A stretch of DNA of 64,000 nucleotides from Eubacterium multiforme (GTDB lineage Bacteria; Bacillota; Clostridia; Clostridiales; Clostridiaceae): assembly GCF_030813415.1 (NCBI RefSeq), contig NZ_JAUSUF010000003.1:184559-248558 (forward strand), written 5' to 3'. The translations under genes and the position numbers were made by a program. Position 1 is the stretch's first letter; each line of letters begins with the position of its first letter. Shown piece by piece: positions 37,183 through 47,088 of this stretch. The notes below the pieces were generated by a model. That model did no database searches. It saw nothing but the letters and a program-made list of their open reading frames with translations, and was not told the DNA's origin.

Positions 37183-38325
37183 ATGGAAAAAAAGAGAATA
37201 TTTCTTGCCTCACCTCATATGGGAGGAATGGAAGAAATTTATGTAAAAGAAGCATTTGATACTAACTGGATAGCTCCCCTTGGACCAAATGTTAATAATT
37301 TTGAAAAGGAACTAGCTGAATATGTTGGAGTGAAGGATGCAGCAGCATTAGCATCAGGAACATCAGCAATTCATTTAGCATTAAAAGCTGTTGGAGTAAA
37401 AAAAGGAGATAGAGTATTCTGTTCTTCTTTAACTTTTGCAGCAAGTTGTAATCCTATAATGTATGAAGGTGGAGAACCTGTATTTATAGATTCAGAGCCA
37501 AGTTCATGGAATATGTCACCTATTGCTTTAAAGAAAGCTTTTGAATTTTGTGAAAATGAAGGAAAGCTTCCAAAAGCTTTAATAGTAGTTCATCTTTATG
37601 GACAATCAGCTGATATGGATAAGATAATGGAAATATGCAATAAATATAATTGTCCTGTAATTGAAGATGCGGCAGAATCACTTGGAGCAACTTATAAAGG
37701 AAGAGAAACTGGAATTATTGGAGAGTTTGGAATATATTCTTTTAATGGAAATAAAATAATAACTACTTCAGGTGGTGGAATGGTTGTATCTAACAATATA
37801 GAAAAAATTGAAAAAATAAGATTTTGGGCAACTCAAGCAAGAGATCAAGCAAGACATTATGAACATACTGAATATGGTTATAATTATAGAATGAGTAATG
37901 TTGTAGCTGGTATTGGAAGAGGACAACTTAAAGTTTTAAATGAAAGAATTGCAAAAAAGAAAGAAATTTTTGAAACTTATAAAGAAGTATTTAAAGATAT
38001 AAAAGACATCGAAATGATGCCTATATGTGACTATGGAAATCCAAATTATTGGCTTAGTTGTATTACGATAAAAGACGATTCTAAGGTAAAACCAATAGAT
38101 ATTATTTTAGCTTTAGAAAAAGAAAATATTGAATCTAGACCAATATGGAAACCAATGCATATGCAACCTGTATATAATGAATATAAATTCTTTAAACATT
38201 ACAATGATGAGATTGCAGTTGGAGAAGATATATTTAATAGAGGAGTATGCTTACCTTCTGATACTAAAAATACATATGAAGATATGGATAAAATAATAAA
38301 TATAATTAGAGATTTATTTAAATAA
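37183..38325 (+). CDS. DegT/DnrJ/EryC1-family sugar aminotransferase (PglE/LegC-like)
   Basis: The 380-residue PLP enzyme shows SGTSAIHLALKAVGVKKGD near residue 59, EDAAESLGATYKGRETG near 163, and YSFNGNKIITTSGGGM, in which Lys191 is the expected Schiff-base lysine. It should transfer an amino group from glutamate to the 4-keto sugar made by the preceding dehydratase, giving UDP-4-amino-4,6-dideoxy-HexNAc. AGGGGGA precedes the ATG. It ends the conserved head of the capsule locus; a 395-bp gap follows. Confidence 0.92.
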   Translation: MEKKRIFLASPHMGGMEEIYVKEAFDTNWIAPLGPNVNNFEKELAEYVGVKDAAALASGTSAIHLALKAVGVKKGDRVFCSSLTFAASCNPIMYEGGEPVFIDSEPSSWNMSPIALKKAFEFCENEGKLPKALIVVHLYGQSADMDKIMEICNKYNCPVIEDAAESLGATYKGRETGIIGEFGIYSFNGNKIITTSGGGMVVSNNIEKIEKIRFWATQARDQARHYEHTEYGYNYRMSNVVAGIGRGQLKVLNERIAKKKEIFETYKEVFKDIKDIEMMPICDYGNPNYWLSCITIKDDSKVKPIDIILALEKENIESRPIWKPMHMQPVYNEYKFFKHYNDEIAVGEDIFNRGVCLPSDTKNTYEDMDKIINIIRDLFK

Positions 38326-38720
38326 TTATTAAGATTATAAGTATATATTTGTTTCAAATAAGTTATTGGTTTAAGTAAATATTAATATTGTTAATTGATT
38401 TATTAAAATTGATTGTATAGAGTTGTATTATTGATAAAATTTAATAAAATAAATCTAAAAATTTTATTAAAATAGAGTCTGAAATTTTTGAAAGAGCTTG
38501 ATAAGCTAAAAACTATGAGTTCAAATATTAAGAATAAAATAATTAAGGATATGTATTTAATTAATATAGTAAAATCTGTGAAATTTTCATGCATGTAATA
38601 GATAGTTTCAAAAATGGAATATATATTACAAATAACAAGAAATGGCAACTTAAAACAGAATATAGTAATTTAAATTGTTATAAGTTGTTTTAAATAATAT
38701 TTTAATTTATAGGAGTAATA
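38326..38720. other. AT-rich gap between conserved capsule head and variable section
   Basis: No gene, terminator or strong promoter is recognised in these 395 bp. Codon style changes on its far side, so it probably marks a recombination boundary of the serotype-like cassette. Confidence 0.5.
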
Positions 38721-39425
38721 ATGAAAAAGAAATATAAACAAGGTATATACGAAAAATATATAAAAAGATTGTTAGATATTATATATTCATTTATATTTTT
38801 AATTGGTTTTTTTTGGCTATATGCTATTATTGCAATTTTAGTACGTATTAAATTGGGTTCTCCTATTTTATTTAAACAGCCAAGACCGGGAAAAAATGAA
38901 GAGATATTTGATCTGTATAAGTTTCGTACTATGATTGATAAAAGAGATAGTGAGGGGAATTTATTACCAGATGAATTAAGACTGACAAAATTTGGAGCAT
39001 GGCTTCGAAGTACTTCGCTTGATGAGATTCCAGAGATATGGTTAATTTTTACTGGTAAAATGTCATGCATAGGTCCAAGACCTCTATTAGTTAGAGATAT
39101 GATTTTTATGTCAGATGAGCATAGAAAAAGACATTTAGTACGACCAGGATTATCAGGTCTAGCTCAGGTGAAGGGTAGAAATGATATTGATTGGGAACAA
39201 AAATTGGATTTTGATATAGAATATGTAAGCAATATTACATTTTTAGGAGATTTAAAATTAATTTTTATGACAATTTTAAAAGTATTTAGAAGAGAAGGTG
39301 TTACAGAAGATAATATGGCAACAGCTGCAGATTATGGTGATTATTTATTAAAAAAGAGAAAAATTATTAGAAAGGAATATTTAGATAAGCAAGAGATGGC
39401 GAAAAATCTTTTACTTAAAAGGTGA
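38721..39425 (+). CDS. Initiating sugar-phosphate transferase (PglC-like)
   Basis: The 234-residue protein has one N-terminal hydrophobic segment (about residues 19-41) and the bacterial sugar transferase domain: FKQPRPGKNEEIFDLYKFRTM near 54, LRSTSLDEIPEIW near 95, and SCIGPRPLL with RPGLSGLAQVKGRND following. It puts the first sugar-1-phosphate on undecaprenyl phosphate. The PglC likeness and the PglF/PglE pair upstream suggest a bacillosamine-type first sugar, which is an inference. AGGAG precedes the ATG. Confidence 0.93.
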   Translation: MKKKYKQGIYEKYIKRLLDIIYSFIFLIGFFWLYAIIAILVRIKLGSPILFKQPRPGKNEEIFDLYKFRTMIDKRDSEGNLLPDELRLTKFGAWLRSTSLDEIPEIWLIFTGKMSCIGPRPLLVRDMIFMSDEHRKRHLVRPGLSGLAQVKGRNDIDWEQKLDFDIEYVSNITFLGDLKLIFMTILKVFRREGVTEDNMATAADYGDYLLKKRKIIRKEYLDKQEMAKNLLLKR

Positions 39426-39430
39426 TGAAG

Positions 39431-40198
39431 ATGATGTTACAAAATGAACTTGTTTCAATTATTACTCCATCATATAATACAGAAAAATTTATAGCTAAAA
39501 CTATTAAAAGTGTATTAAATCAAACTTACAAGAATTGGGAAATGATTATTGTAGATGATTGTTCTAGTGATAATACAGATAATATAGTGGCAAAATTTAA
39601 TGATCCGAGAATTAAATATATAAAAAATAATAAAAATTCTGGAGCGGCAGTTTCTCGTAATAGAGCGTTAAAAGAAGCTAAAGGGAAATGGATTGCATTC
39701 TTAGATAGCGATGATTTATGGAGCTCTAAGAAATTAGAAAAACAAATTGATTTTATGAAAAATAATGGATATTCATTTTCATATTCACGCTATAGAGAAA
39801 TAGACGAAAGTGGAAATGATTTAAATGTAGAAATATATGGTCCTAAAAAAATTACGAAAAGAGCAATGTATAATTATTGTTGGCCAGGATGTTTAACAGT
39901 AATGTATGATTCTGAAAAAATTGGAATAATTCAAATTGAAGATATAAAGAAAAATAATGATTATGCTATGTGGCTTCAAATTATAAAGAAAACAAATTGT
40001 TATTTATGTGATATTCCATTAGCCATGTATAGGAAACGTACAGGTTCAATTTCTAATCAAGGATATATGAAACTAATTAAGTGGCACTATATATTATTTA
40101 GGGAAGCAGATAAAAGAAGTAGGATTTGTTCCTTAATTTTTACTATAAGAAATTTAATATTTGGAATTTGGAAAAAGTTTTATTATGTAATTAAATAG
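39431..40198 (+). CDS. Glycosyltransferase family 2
   Basis: The protein of about 255 residues has a GT-A fold: VSIITPSYNTEKFIAKTIKS near the start, WEMIIVDDCSSDNT, and WIAFLDSDDLW, the DxD-containing motif. It should add one sugar to the lipid-linked repeat unit at the cytoplasmic face. Several in-frame starts exist (GTG 39422, ATG 39425, 39431, 39434); AGGTGA at 39420-39425 best serves 39431. It overlaps or abuts the preceding gene, so the two are coupled. Donor and acceptor are unknown. Confidence 0.88.
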   Translation: MMLQNELVSIITPSYNTEKFIAKTIKSVLNQTYKNWEMIIVDDCSSDNTDNIVAKFNDPRIKYIKNNKNSGAAVSRNRALKEAKGKWIAFLDSDDLWSSKKLEKQIDFMKNNGYSFSYSRYREIDESGNDLNVEIYGPKKITKRAMYNYCWPGCLTVMYDSEKIGIIQIEDIKKNNDYAMWLQIIKKTNCYLCDIPLAMYRKRTGSISNQGYMKLIKWHYILFREADKRSRICSLIFTIRNLIFGIWKKFYYVIK

Positions 40199-40212
40199 TA
40201 GAGTGGTGATAT

Positions 40213-41358
40213 ATGAACATAAATGATTTATTAAGAAAAATTGCAGTAATATTGGAAAGAAGACAAGATGCATTATTTAGTTATGATGTAGAAAAACAAA
40301 AAAAATATATTAAGAAATTAGGTAGGCCGAGAGATGATATTGAAAGATCATATTTTCAGTATAAGTGTCAAATGAAATTTAATGGAAATATAATTACATT
40401 TTTACTAAATATTGCATCAGTGCCAATGATATTGTTCTATATGTTTAAAAATGGGAAAAGTTTAATTGAGGAAGATATTGAAAAAAAAGATGCTGTATTT
40501 TTTCGTGATGGAAAACCAGAAAATATATTACCAAATTCTTTAAAAGAAGAATTTAGTTATATTGAAACAAATCCGATTGAAGATTTTTTATTAATGAAAC
40601 AAGATAAGAAGTTTATTAACAAAATTATTTGTCGTTATCCTTTTTCATGGCATTTTATTTTGAAATGTATAATTAAAATTGCTAAATATAGATATGTTAT
40701 AAGAAGGTATACTCCATCTGCTATTATAGTTTGTGCAGAATATTCATTTACAGCATCTATTTTAACATTATATTGTAATCAAAATAGTATTGAGCACATA
40801 AATGTAATGCATGGGGAAAAGTTATATTATATGCGTGATTCATTTTTTAGATTTGATAGATGCTATGTTTGGGATAAACATTACATTAAATTATTAAATC
40901 AATTACAAGCAGATAAAAATCAATTTATTATAGAAGTACCAGAATCATTAAAATTTAAAAATAGCGAATATTATGAGATTAAATATGATTATACATATTA
41001 TCTTGGATCAGAGAATGAGGAAATATTGCAGAAAATAGCAAATACTCTAAAATCATTAAAAGATAAGGGAAATAAAGTTTCACTTAGACCTCATCCAAGA
41101 TATTCAAATATAGAGTTAGTTAAAAAATTATTTTATTTTGCAGATATTGAAGATACATCAAAAGTTTCAGTAGAAAAATCATTATTAAGAACTAATAATG
41201 CAGTATCATTATATTCAACAGTATTAAATCAAGCTATATGCAATTCAATTTCTGTTGTTATTGATGATATTAGTAATACTATCAATTATAAAAAATTAGA
41301 AAGTTTGGAATATGTATGTTTAAAAAAAGAGCATAAGCTTTTGTCTGAATTAATATAA
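40213..41358 (+). CDS. Unrecognised GT-B-like protein; candidate sialyl-/nonulosonyl-transferase
   Basis: I do not recognise the exact family of this 381-residue protein. It is soluble with one amphipathic hydrophobic stretch (about residues 55-80). NVMHGEKLYYMRDSFF near residue 199, SLRPHPRYSNIELVKK near 292 and VSLYSTVLNQAICNS near 333 recall the HP and S-S/T motifs of bacterial sialyltransferases and polysialyltransferases (GT52/GT38-like). The acidic D/E-D/E-G motif of those enzymes is not evident. It lies in a locus with a full nonulosonic acid cassette and no other obvious transferase for that sugar. GGTGAT precedes the ATG. Confidence 0.55.
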   Translation: MNINDLLRKIAVILERRQDALFSYDVEKQKKYIKKLGRPRDDIERSYFQYKCQMKFNGNIITFLLNIASVPMILFYMFKNGKSLIEEDIEKKDAVFFRDGKPENILPNSLKEEFSYIETNPIEDFLLMKQDKKFINKIICRYPFSWHFILKCIIKIAKYRYVIRRYTPSAIIVCAEYSFTASILTLYCNQNSIEHINVMHGEKLYYMRDSFFRFDRCYVWDKHYIKLLNQLQADKNQFIIEVPESLKFKNSEYYEIKYDYTYYLGSENEEILQKIANTLKSLKDKGNKVSLRPHPRYSNIELVKKLFYFADIEDTSKVSVEKSLLRTNNAVSLYSTVLNQAICNSISVVIDDISNTINYKKLESLEYVCLKKEHKLLSELI

Positions 41359-41378
41359 AAGGAGAAATAGATTATATT

Positions 41379-41879
41379 ATGATAGGGTCTTTAATAAAAA
41401 AGATTAGAACATTTGTATTTACTAATGTTTGTTTAAAAAAAGCAAAAAGTTATGGGGAAAATATTAGGGTGAATCACTGGTGTAAATTTTCTCCTAAAAC
41501 CACAATAGGGGATAATTGTCATTTTAATGGAATGAAAATAACCGGAAAAGGAAATGTAGTAATAGGAAATAATTTTCATTCAGGTGGCGGAATTCTAATT
41601 CTTACTTCAAATCACAATTATGATTTTGGAGAAGCAATTCCATATGATAGTACAACTATTGATGGAGATGTAAAAATAGAAAATAATGTATGGATTGGAC
41701 AAAATGTTACTATTTTACAAGGAGTTACAATAGGTGAAGGAGCGATTATACAAGCCGGAAGTGTAGTTGTTTCAAATATTTCGAAGTGCGCAATTGCAGG
41801 AGGACATCCTGCAAAAGAGTTTAAGAAAAGGAATGTAGAACATTACTATAAATTGAAACAGGAAAAAAAATATTTTTAA
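41379..41879 (+). CDS. Hexapeptide-repeat acetyltransferase (LbH family)
   Basis: The 166-residue protein has left-handed beta-helix repeats (TTIGDNCHFNG, NVVIGNNFHSGG, VWIGQNVTILQGVTIGEGA) and ends AIAGGHPAKEFKKRN, as in WcaF/NodL-type O-acetyltransferases. The His in TSNHNYD near residue 77 is a likely catalytic residue. It probably O-acetylates a capsule sugar with acetyl-CoA. The GGAG site is unusually far (14 bases) from the ATG. Confidence 0.85.
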   Translation: MIGSLIKKIRTFVFTNVCLKKAKSYGENIRVNHWCKFSPKTTIGDNCHFNGMKITGKGNVVIGNNFHSGGGILILTSNHNYDFGEAIPYDSTTIDGDVKIENNVWIGQNVTILQGVTIGEGAIIQAGSVVVSNISKCAIAGGHPAKEFKKRNVEHYYKLKQEKKYF

Positions 41880-41891
41880 GGAGTTATTTAA

Positions 41892-43214
41892 ATGAAAATT
41901 ATGATGTTTGCTCCATATATATATGATTCAGATATTAAAGAATTTACAAGAAATAAAACTGGATTTGGAATAATGGTAAAGAACATTTTAGTTGGTGTTA
42001 GTGAAATGACTGAAGTTGTGTTGGTAACAAGAGTTATTACAGAAGGATGTATAAAACAAGATGGAAAGTATAAAATTTTGAGCCACACTTGGAAGCAAAT
42101 TATTACACAAGCACGAATTTATGATTGGAAACATGCGATTAGTAAACTTATTTATACAAAAGGTTCTTTTAAGGAAAAAGTAAGACAAGCATTTTATTGT
42201 ATTGATGAAGGATATATAAGAAACCAGTTAATAAATGAGAAACCAGATATTGTACATATACATGGTATAGGTTCAATTACTAAAAATTGTATTAATGCTT
42301 GTGAAAAATTAGGTATATCTTATATTATAACTTTACATGGATTAATAGGGTTGAATGATTCTATTAATGCATCAAAAAGCGATAAGAAGATGGAATTTGA
42401 TATTTTAAAAAGCTGTTTTGAAAAAAATATTTTCGTGAGTGTTATTAGTACTGGAATAAAAAGAAGAATTGAGAAGAATTATTTGAATAATAATTCTAAA
42501 AATATAAGAGTTATTACAAATGGAACAAATATTATTCAGAGAAAAATAAATAAGAAAAAAATTGATTTATCAGACTTTAATGAAACAAATTATTTAAAAA
42601 GATATCATAAAGATTTAATTAGTGGTGATTGTCCTGAAATAGATGAAACATATAAATTTCTTGCGATTTGTAAAAATAAAGGGAAAAAAATAATTATATC
42701 AGTTGGAAACTTAACAGATAATAAAAATCAAATAGAGCTTGTAGAAGCAACAAAAAAATTAAATACTGATAAAGAAGTTATAATAGTATTATTTGGGAAT
42801 GAAAGAGATAATCAAAAAGTTCGGAAAAAAATAATTGAAAGTAAAGTTGAAAATAGTGTAGTTTTTGCTGGATTTTGCAATGAATTAGGTAGATTTTGGG
42901 AATTAGCTGATTTGAATGTGTTATTAAGTATAAATGAAGGCTTTGGGTTGTCTATAATAGAAGGGTATATGTATGGTGTTCCTAGCGTTACTTTTTATGA
43001 TTTGGATGCAGCAAAAGATATTTATGATATTAATTCAACGATTTTAATTAGAAATAGAGAAATTAGCGCAGTAGTTGATGCTATTCGTTTAGGGTTAGAA
43101 TCAAAATGGGATAGTGAAAAAATAAAAGAAGTTGGAAGGAGATTTTCTTTACAAAAAATAGTGAAGCAATATTTAAATTTATATAGCGAACAGTTGGGAG
43201 AAGAAAAGTGGTGA
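41892..43214 (+). CDS. Glycosyltransferase family 4
   Basis: The 440-residue GT-B enzyme shows DIVHIHGIGSITKNC near residue 118, ISVGNLTDNKNQIELVEA near 270 and EGFGLSIIEGYMYGVPSVTF near 352, the E-x7-E retaining GT4 motif. It should add one sugar to the repeat unit; the specificity is unknown. AAGGAG precedes the ATG. The next gene starts inside its last codons. Confidence 0.88.
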   Translation: MKIMMFAPYIYDSDIKEFTRNKTGFGIMVKNILVGVSEMTEVVLVTRVITEGCIKQDGKYKILSHTWKQIITQARIYDWKHAISKLIYTKGSFKEKVRQAFYCIDEGYIRNQLINEKPDIVHIHGIGSITKNCINACEKLGISYIITLHGLIGLNDSINASKSDKKMEFDILKSCFEKNIFVSVISTGIKRRIEKNYLNNNSKNIRVITNGTNIIQRKINKKKIDLSDFNETNYLKRYHKDLISGDCPEIDETYKFLAICKNKGKKIIISVGNLTDNKNQIELVEATKKLNTDKEVIIVLFGNERDNQKVRKKIIESKVENSVVFAGFCNELGRFWELADLNVLLSINEGFGLSIIEGYMYGVPSVTFYDLDAAKDIYDINSTILIRNREISAVVDAIRLGLESKWDSEKIKEVGRRFSLQKIVKQYLNLYSEQLGEEKW

Positions 43215-44392
43215 AAAGAAAAAAAACAATTTCAATAATAGAAATAGTAATACCTATTTTTTTTATTTTAAATCAATATAATATTGGAAACTTACCATTG
43301 GGGTTGATCGTTTTAATTGGAACATTAGTATGTCATTATTTTCAATGTGGGAAAATTAAGTTGTATATGCCACTGGTATATTTGTTTGGATTCATGTTTT
43401 TACATGATGTTATAAAGGTATTTATTGTACCATTTAATGTAGGCTTATGGGTTGAACGTATAGTATATTTTATATTTTTACTATCTATTATAGAACAAGT
43501 CAATGAAGATAATTTACATAAAGTGTGGCGTTTTGTAGGGATTATAGCAATTATAGGTATTTATATACAATCATTTCAAGTATATATACTTCATGAACCG
43601 GTGTCTATGATTAAAATATTTCCTTTTTTAAATTCTAATAGTAGTAATTATTTAGCAGAGTATATGAGGCCACATTCATTTTTTTTGGAACCTGCTGCAT
43701 ATGTAACATGGATATTGCCTTTATTATATATGAGTATGGAGAGAAAAAAAATATTATTTAGTGTATTGATTTCACTTTCAATATTATTATCAACTTCATC
43801 GATTGGTTGTTTTATGACAGGAATAATTTGGTTATACTTTGCATTTAGTAGAAAGAACGAAAATAAAAAAGGATTATATAAATTTTCTATATTTGCTATT
43901 TTAATTATAGGCGTAGGATTATTTTTTAATCTAGATATTTTTTCTGAAACAATAAATAAGCTGGAAAATATTTCTTTAAATAATACTTCAAATTATGTTA
44001 GAATCGCTTTTGGTATACAACTTTTTAGTATGTTACCAATTTTTTATAAAGTTTTTGGAATACCCTATAGTAGCATAGAAAATTATTTACGGAGTGGAAA
44101 AGTAAATTTGAGTTTATTCGGATTAAATAATGATATTTCATATTTAGGATTTGTTAATGCTATAGGAAATTGTGCCATTAACTATGGGATATTTGGATTA
44201 TATTTTTATTTGAATTTATTTTATAAATTATTTAAAAATATTGAAAAAAGATATCGTTGCTATTTATTTCTGTGTTTTGTATCTATATTTGCACAATCGG
44301 TATTTTGGAATAGTCTATTCATTACACAATTTTCAGTATTATTTGGATGTGCAATGAAAGAAAAATGCAAAATAGTAAAGTGGAGGAATTAA
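43208..44392 (+). CDS. Multipass membrane protein, probable Wzy capsule polymerase
   Basis: The 394-residue protein has about ten hydrophobic segments and few conserved motifs. A longer polar loop containing NYLAEYMRPHSFFLEPAAY (near residue 150) resembles the loop of O-antigen polymerases. No other candidate polymerase lies in the locus, so Wzy is the best call, by size, topology and context. It starts at GTG, overlapping the GT4 gene by 7 bases. Confidence 0.7.
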   Translation: MVKRKKTISIIEIVIPIFFILNQYNIGNLPLGLIVLIGTLVCHYFQCGKIKLYMPLVYLFGFMFLHDVIKVFIVPFNVGLWVERIVYFIFLLSIIEQVNEDNLHKVWRFVGIIAIIGIYIQSFQVYILHEPVSMIKIFPFLNSNSSNYLAEYMRPHSFFLEPAAYVTWILPLLYMSMERKKILFSVLISLSILLSTSSIGCFMTGIIWLYFAFSRKNENKKGLYKFSIFAILIIGVGLFFNLDIFSETINKLENISLNNTSNYVRIAFGIQLFSMLPIFYKVFGIPYSSIENYLRSGKVNLSLFGLNNDISYLGFVNAIGNCAINYGIFGLYFYLNLFYKLFKNIEKRYRCYLFLCFVSIFAQSVFWNSLFITQFSVLFGCAMKEKCKIVKWRN

Positions 44393-44393
44393 G

Positions 44394-45947
44394 ATGGAAA
44401 GTAATCATATTAACATAGCAAAATCAGCAATGGCATTATCATTAATTTCTATAATCACTTTAACATTTTCTTTTTTTAAAGAATCAATATTTGCATATTA
44501 TTATGGTGCATCTTCATTAACAGATGCGTTTAATGTTGCAATTCAGATTCCTACAATACTTTTCTCATTGATTTCTACAGCAATTAGTAATGTAGCCTTG
44601 CCATTTTATTCAAAAGAACTTATTGGGAAAAGTAAACAAGGAGCTGGGAAATATGCATCTAATTTAATGACTGTAATTTCTATTTTAACTATTATTATGG
44701 TAATAGTGTGTGAATTAGGTGCAAAATATGTTGTGTTTATTTTTGCACCTGGTTTAGATAAAGAAATTCAAATAGTAGCAGTCACATTATTTAGAATTAT
44801 CTTACCTACTATTTTATTAACTGAAATGATGAACATTAATACAGCAATATTGAATGTACATAAAAGTTTTTTACTTCCATCTTTAATGTCTATAATATTG
44901 AATGTAACGTTTGTTTCGTGTATTCCATTGTTAATTAAATCAATAGGTATATATGCAGCAGTATGGGGAACTGTAATAGGAACGTGTATTGAATTTATAT
45001 ATTCAGTACTTCTTAGAAGAAAATATATGAAGTATAAATTTGTATGTGATATAAAAGATCCAAATATGATTTCTTCAACAAAAAAAGCAATACCTGTTTT
45101 TCTAGGAATTGGAGCTGATCAAATTAATAAATTAGTTGATGGTGCGGTTTCTTCTTTTTTAAGAGAAGGGAGTATATCAACGCTTAATTATGCATTAAAA
45201 TTAACAACAGCAATTTCCACACTATTAATATATGGAATTACAACTGTGGTATATCCAGAATTTGCGGAAAGTGCTGCAAAAGAAGATGACAAGAGGATGG
45301 CTGATAGTTTTCACTTTTCAATGAAAATGCTTATATTGATATTAGCACCAGTTATTTTTGGGGGCTTTATATTATCAAATGAAATTATTACTATTGTATT
45401 TTGTAGAGGAGCATTTACTTTAGAAGATGTTTATAGGACAGCACCATTATTTTCATGTTATTTAGTATGTTTAATATTTACAGCTTTTAGACAAGTTACA
45501 TCAAGAATTTTTTATGCTTATGGTGATACTAAAACTCCAATGAAAAATTCTATTATAGGAATATCTACTAATATCATTTTAGATATAATTTTTGCTAAGA
45601 GTTTTGGTGCATTAGGTTTAGCGTTAGCAACAACTGTTTCTACTTTTATTATTAGTTTAATGTTATTTAATGATCTTAAAAAGCAAAATGAACATATACA
45701 TTATAAAGATATGTTCATGATGATATTTAAAACAGTTATTTCATGTTTTGTTATGATGGGAGTAATTAAGTTAGGTCTTATATACATGAAGAAGGTAGGA
45801 TTTTATAGTTTGGAAAGTTTTTTACAAACAGTAATTATTACGATGATAAGCGTTTTAGGTGGAGCTATAATATATTTTATTATGTTATTAATTTTACGAA
45901 CAAAAGAAATAAAGGATTTAATGAATACTTTTTTGAAAAGGAGATAA
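44394..45947 (+). CDS. MurJ/MviN-type flippase, probable Wzx
   Basis: The 517-residue protein of the MOP exporter superfamily has about 14 membrane segments. Family features include FFKESIFAYYYGASSLTDAF near residue 25, FCRGAFTLEDVYRTAPL near 340 and ASRIFYAYGDTKTP-like sequence near 372. It looks more like MurJ than classical Wzx proteins. In this position it probably flips the lipid-linked capsule unit across the membrane. GGAGG precedes the ATG. Confidence 0.85.
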   Translation: MESNHINIAKSAMALSLISIITLTFSFFKESIFAYYYGASSLTDAFNVAIQIPTILFSLISTAISNVALPFYSKELIGKSKQGAGKYASNLMTVISILTIIMVIVCELGAKYVVFIFAPGLDKEIQIVAVTLFRIILPTILLTEMMNINTAILNVHKSFLLPSLMSIILNVTFVSCIPLLIKSIGIYAAVWGTVIGTCIEFIYSVLLRRKYMKYKFVCDIKDPNMISSTKKAIPVFLGIGADQINKLVDGAVSSFLREGSISTLNYALKLTTAISTLLIYGITTVVYPEFAESAAKEDDKRMADSFHFSMKMLILILAPVIFGGFILSNEIITIVFCRGAFTLEDVYRTAPLFSCYLVCLIFTAFRQVTSRIFYAYGDTKTPMKNSIIGISTNIILDIIFAKSFGALGLALATTVSTFIISLMLFNDLKKQNEHIHYKDMFMMIFKTVISCFVMMGVIKLGLIYMKKVGFYSLESFLQTVIITMISVLGGAIIYFIMLLILRTKEIKDLMNTFLKRR

Positions 45948-45955
45948 AAAAATAT

Positions 45956-47083
45956 ATGTCAAAGATAGGAATTATTACATATCACCATCATTATAATTAT
46001 GGAACAATGTTGCAAGCATTAGCATTACAAAAAGCAATAGAAAATTTAGGCTTTGAATCAGAAATTATTGATTTTAAGCAGAATAATACATTAAGTATAA
46101 GAGAGCTTTTATTATTACGGTTAAAGAGAAGTAGTGTTTATTTAAGACAATTAAAAAAATATTATTTATTAGGTAAATCAAAAAAAATATTTAATGAAAG
46201 AAATAATTTGTTTGAAGAGTTTTATAAAACAGAATTACATGTTGGAAAAAACAAGTATAATTCTACTAGAGCATTGATGGATAATCCACCAAAATATGAT
46301 GCTTATATTGTTGGAAGTGATCAAACATGGAATCCATATGTAGCTGGACGTCCAGAAGCATTTTATTTACCTTTTGTAGATAATGATTTTTTAAAAGGTT
46401 CTTATGGACCTAGTTTAGCTGTAAATAATTTAAATTATGCTCAAAAACAATTTTTGAGAGAGAGACTTAATAAATTTTCATTTATTTCATGTAGAGAAAG
46501 AACAGGTACTGAATTGATAAAAGAAATAGTACAAAAACCAGTAACTACTGTCTTAGACCCTACATTGCTTTTAGATAAAAAAGAATGGGATAAGTTTTGT
46601 GAAGATAAACAATTAAATTCGCCGTATATTTTAACATATTTTTTAGGAGAAAATAAATTACATCGAAAAATTGTTAAGGAATTAAGTGAACGTTTATCAG
46701 TGAATATAATAGCAATTCCAACAACCTATTTGGAATTAGAAAATAAAAAAATTGAAAAAATTTATGCTGGACCAAGGCAATTTTTAAATTTAATAAAAAA
46801 TGCTATGATAATTTGTACAGACTCATTTCATGGAACAATGTTTTCTATAAATTATGAAAAGAATTTTTATTCGTTTTGTAAAATGGATAGCAATGATAAA
46901 AAATCTGAAAATTCGAGATTACAAGATATTTTAGAAGAATTTAAATTAGGAAATCGTCTTATTTCAAAGACACCAGATAAAATTGAGAATATAGATTATG
47001 AAAAAGTAAATAAAATTCTTAATAAAAGAAGACAAGAATCTAAAGAGTTTTTAGTTAATATGTTAAGTGAGATGACGAGGTGA
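45956..47083 (+). CDS. Polysaccharide pyruvyl transferase family protein
   Basis: The 375-residue GT-B-like enzyme belongs to the CsaB/WcaK family. VGSDQTWNPYVAG near residue 116 and CTDSFHGTMFSINYEKNF near 282 are diagnostic. It should transfer pyruvate from phosphoenolpyruvate as a ketal on a capsule sugar, adding negative charge. The FrhB-type gene two positions downstream is its frequent genomic partner. GGAG lies 12 bases before the ATG. Confidence 0.88.
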   Translation: MSKIGIITYHHHYNYGTMLQALALQKAIENLGFESEIIDFKQNNTLSIRELLLLRLKRSSVYLRQLKKYYLLGKSKKIFNERNNLFEEFYKTELHVGKNKYNSTRALMDNPPKYDAYIVGSDQTWNPYVAGRPEAFYLPFVDNDFLKGSYGPSLAVNNLNYAQKQFLRERLNKFSFISCRERTGTELIKEIVQKPVTTVLDPTLLLDKKEWDKFCEDKQLNSPYILTYFLGENKLHRKIVKELSERLSVNIIAIPTTYLELENKKIEKIYAGPRQFLNLIKNAMIICTDSFHGTMFSINYEKNFYSFCKMDSNDKKSENSRLQDILEEFKLGNRLISKTPDKIENIDYEKVNKILNKRRQESKEFLVNMLSEMTR

Positions 47084-47088
47084 AAATA

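Noticed and set aside
38403..38648. 81-codon minus-strand ORF in the gap before the PglC-like gene
   Set aside because: It starts at TTG with no ribosome site, has low-complexity Phe/Ile-rich content and no recognisable motif; it is a chance frame in AT-rich DNA.
47080..47088. GTG start for the deacetylase-like gene
   Set aside because: The GTG is part of the AGGTGA ribosome site that serves the ATG at 47089.
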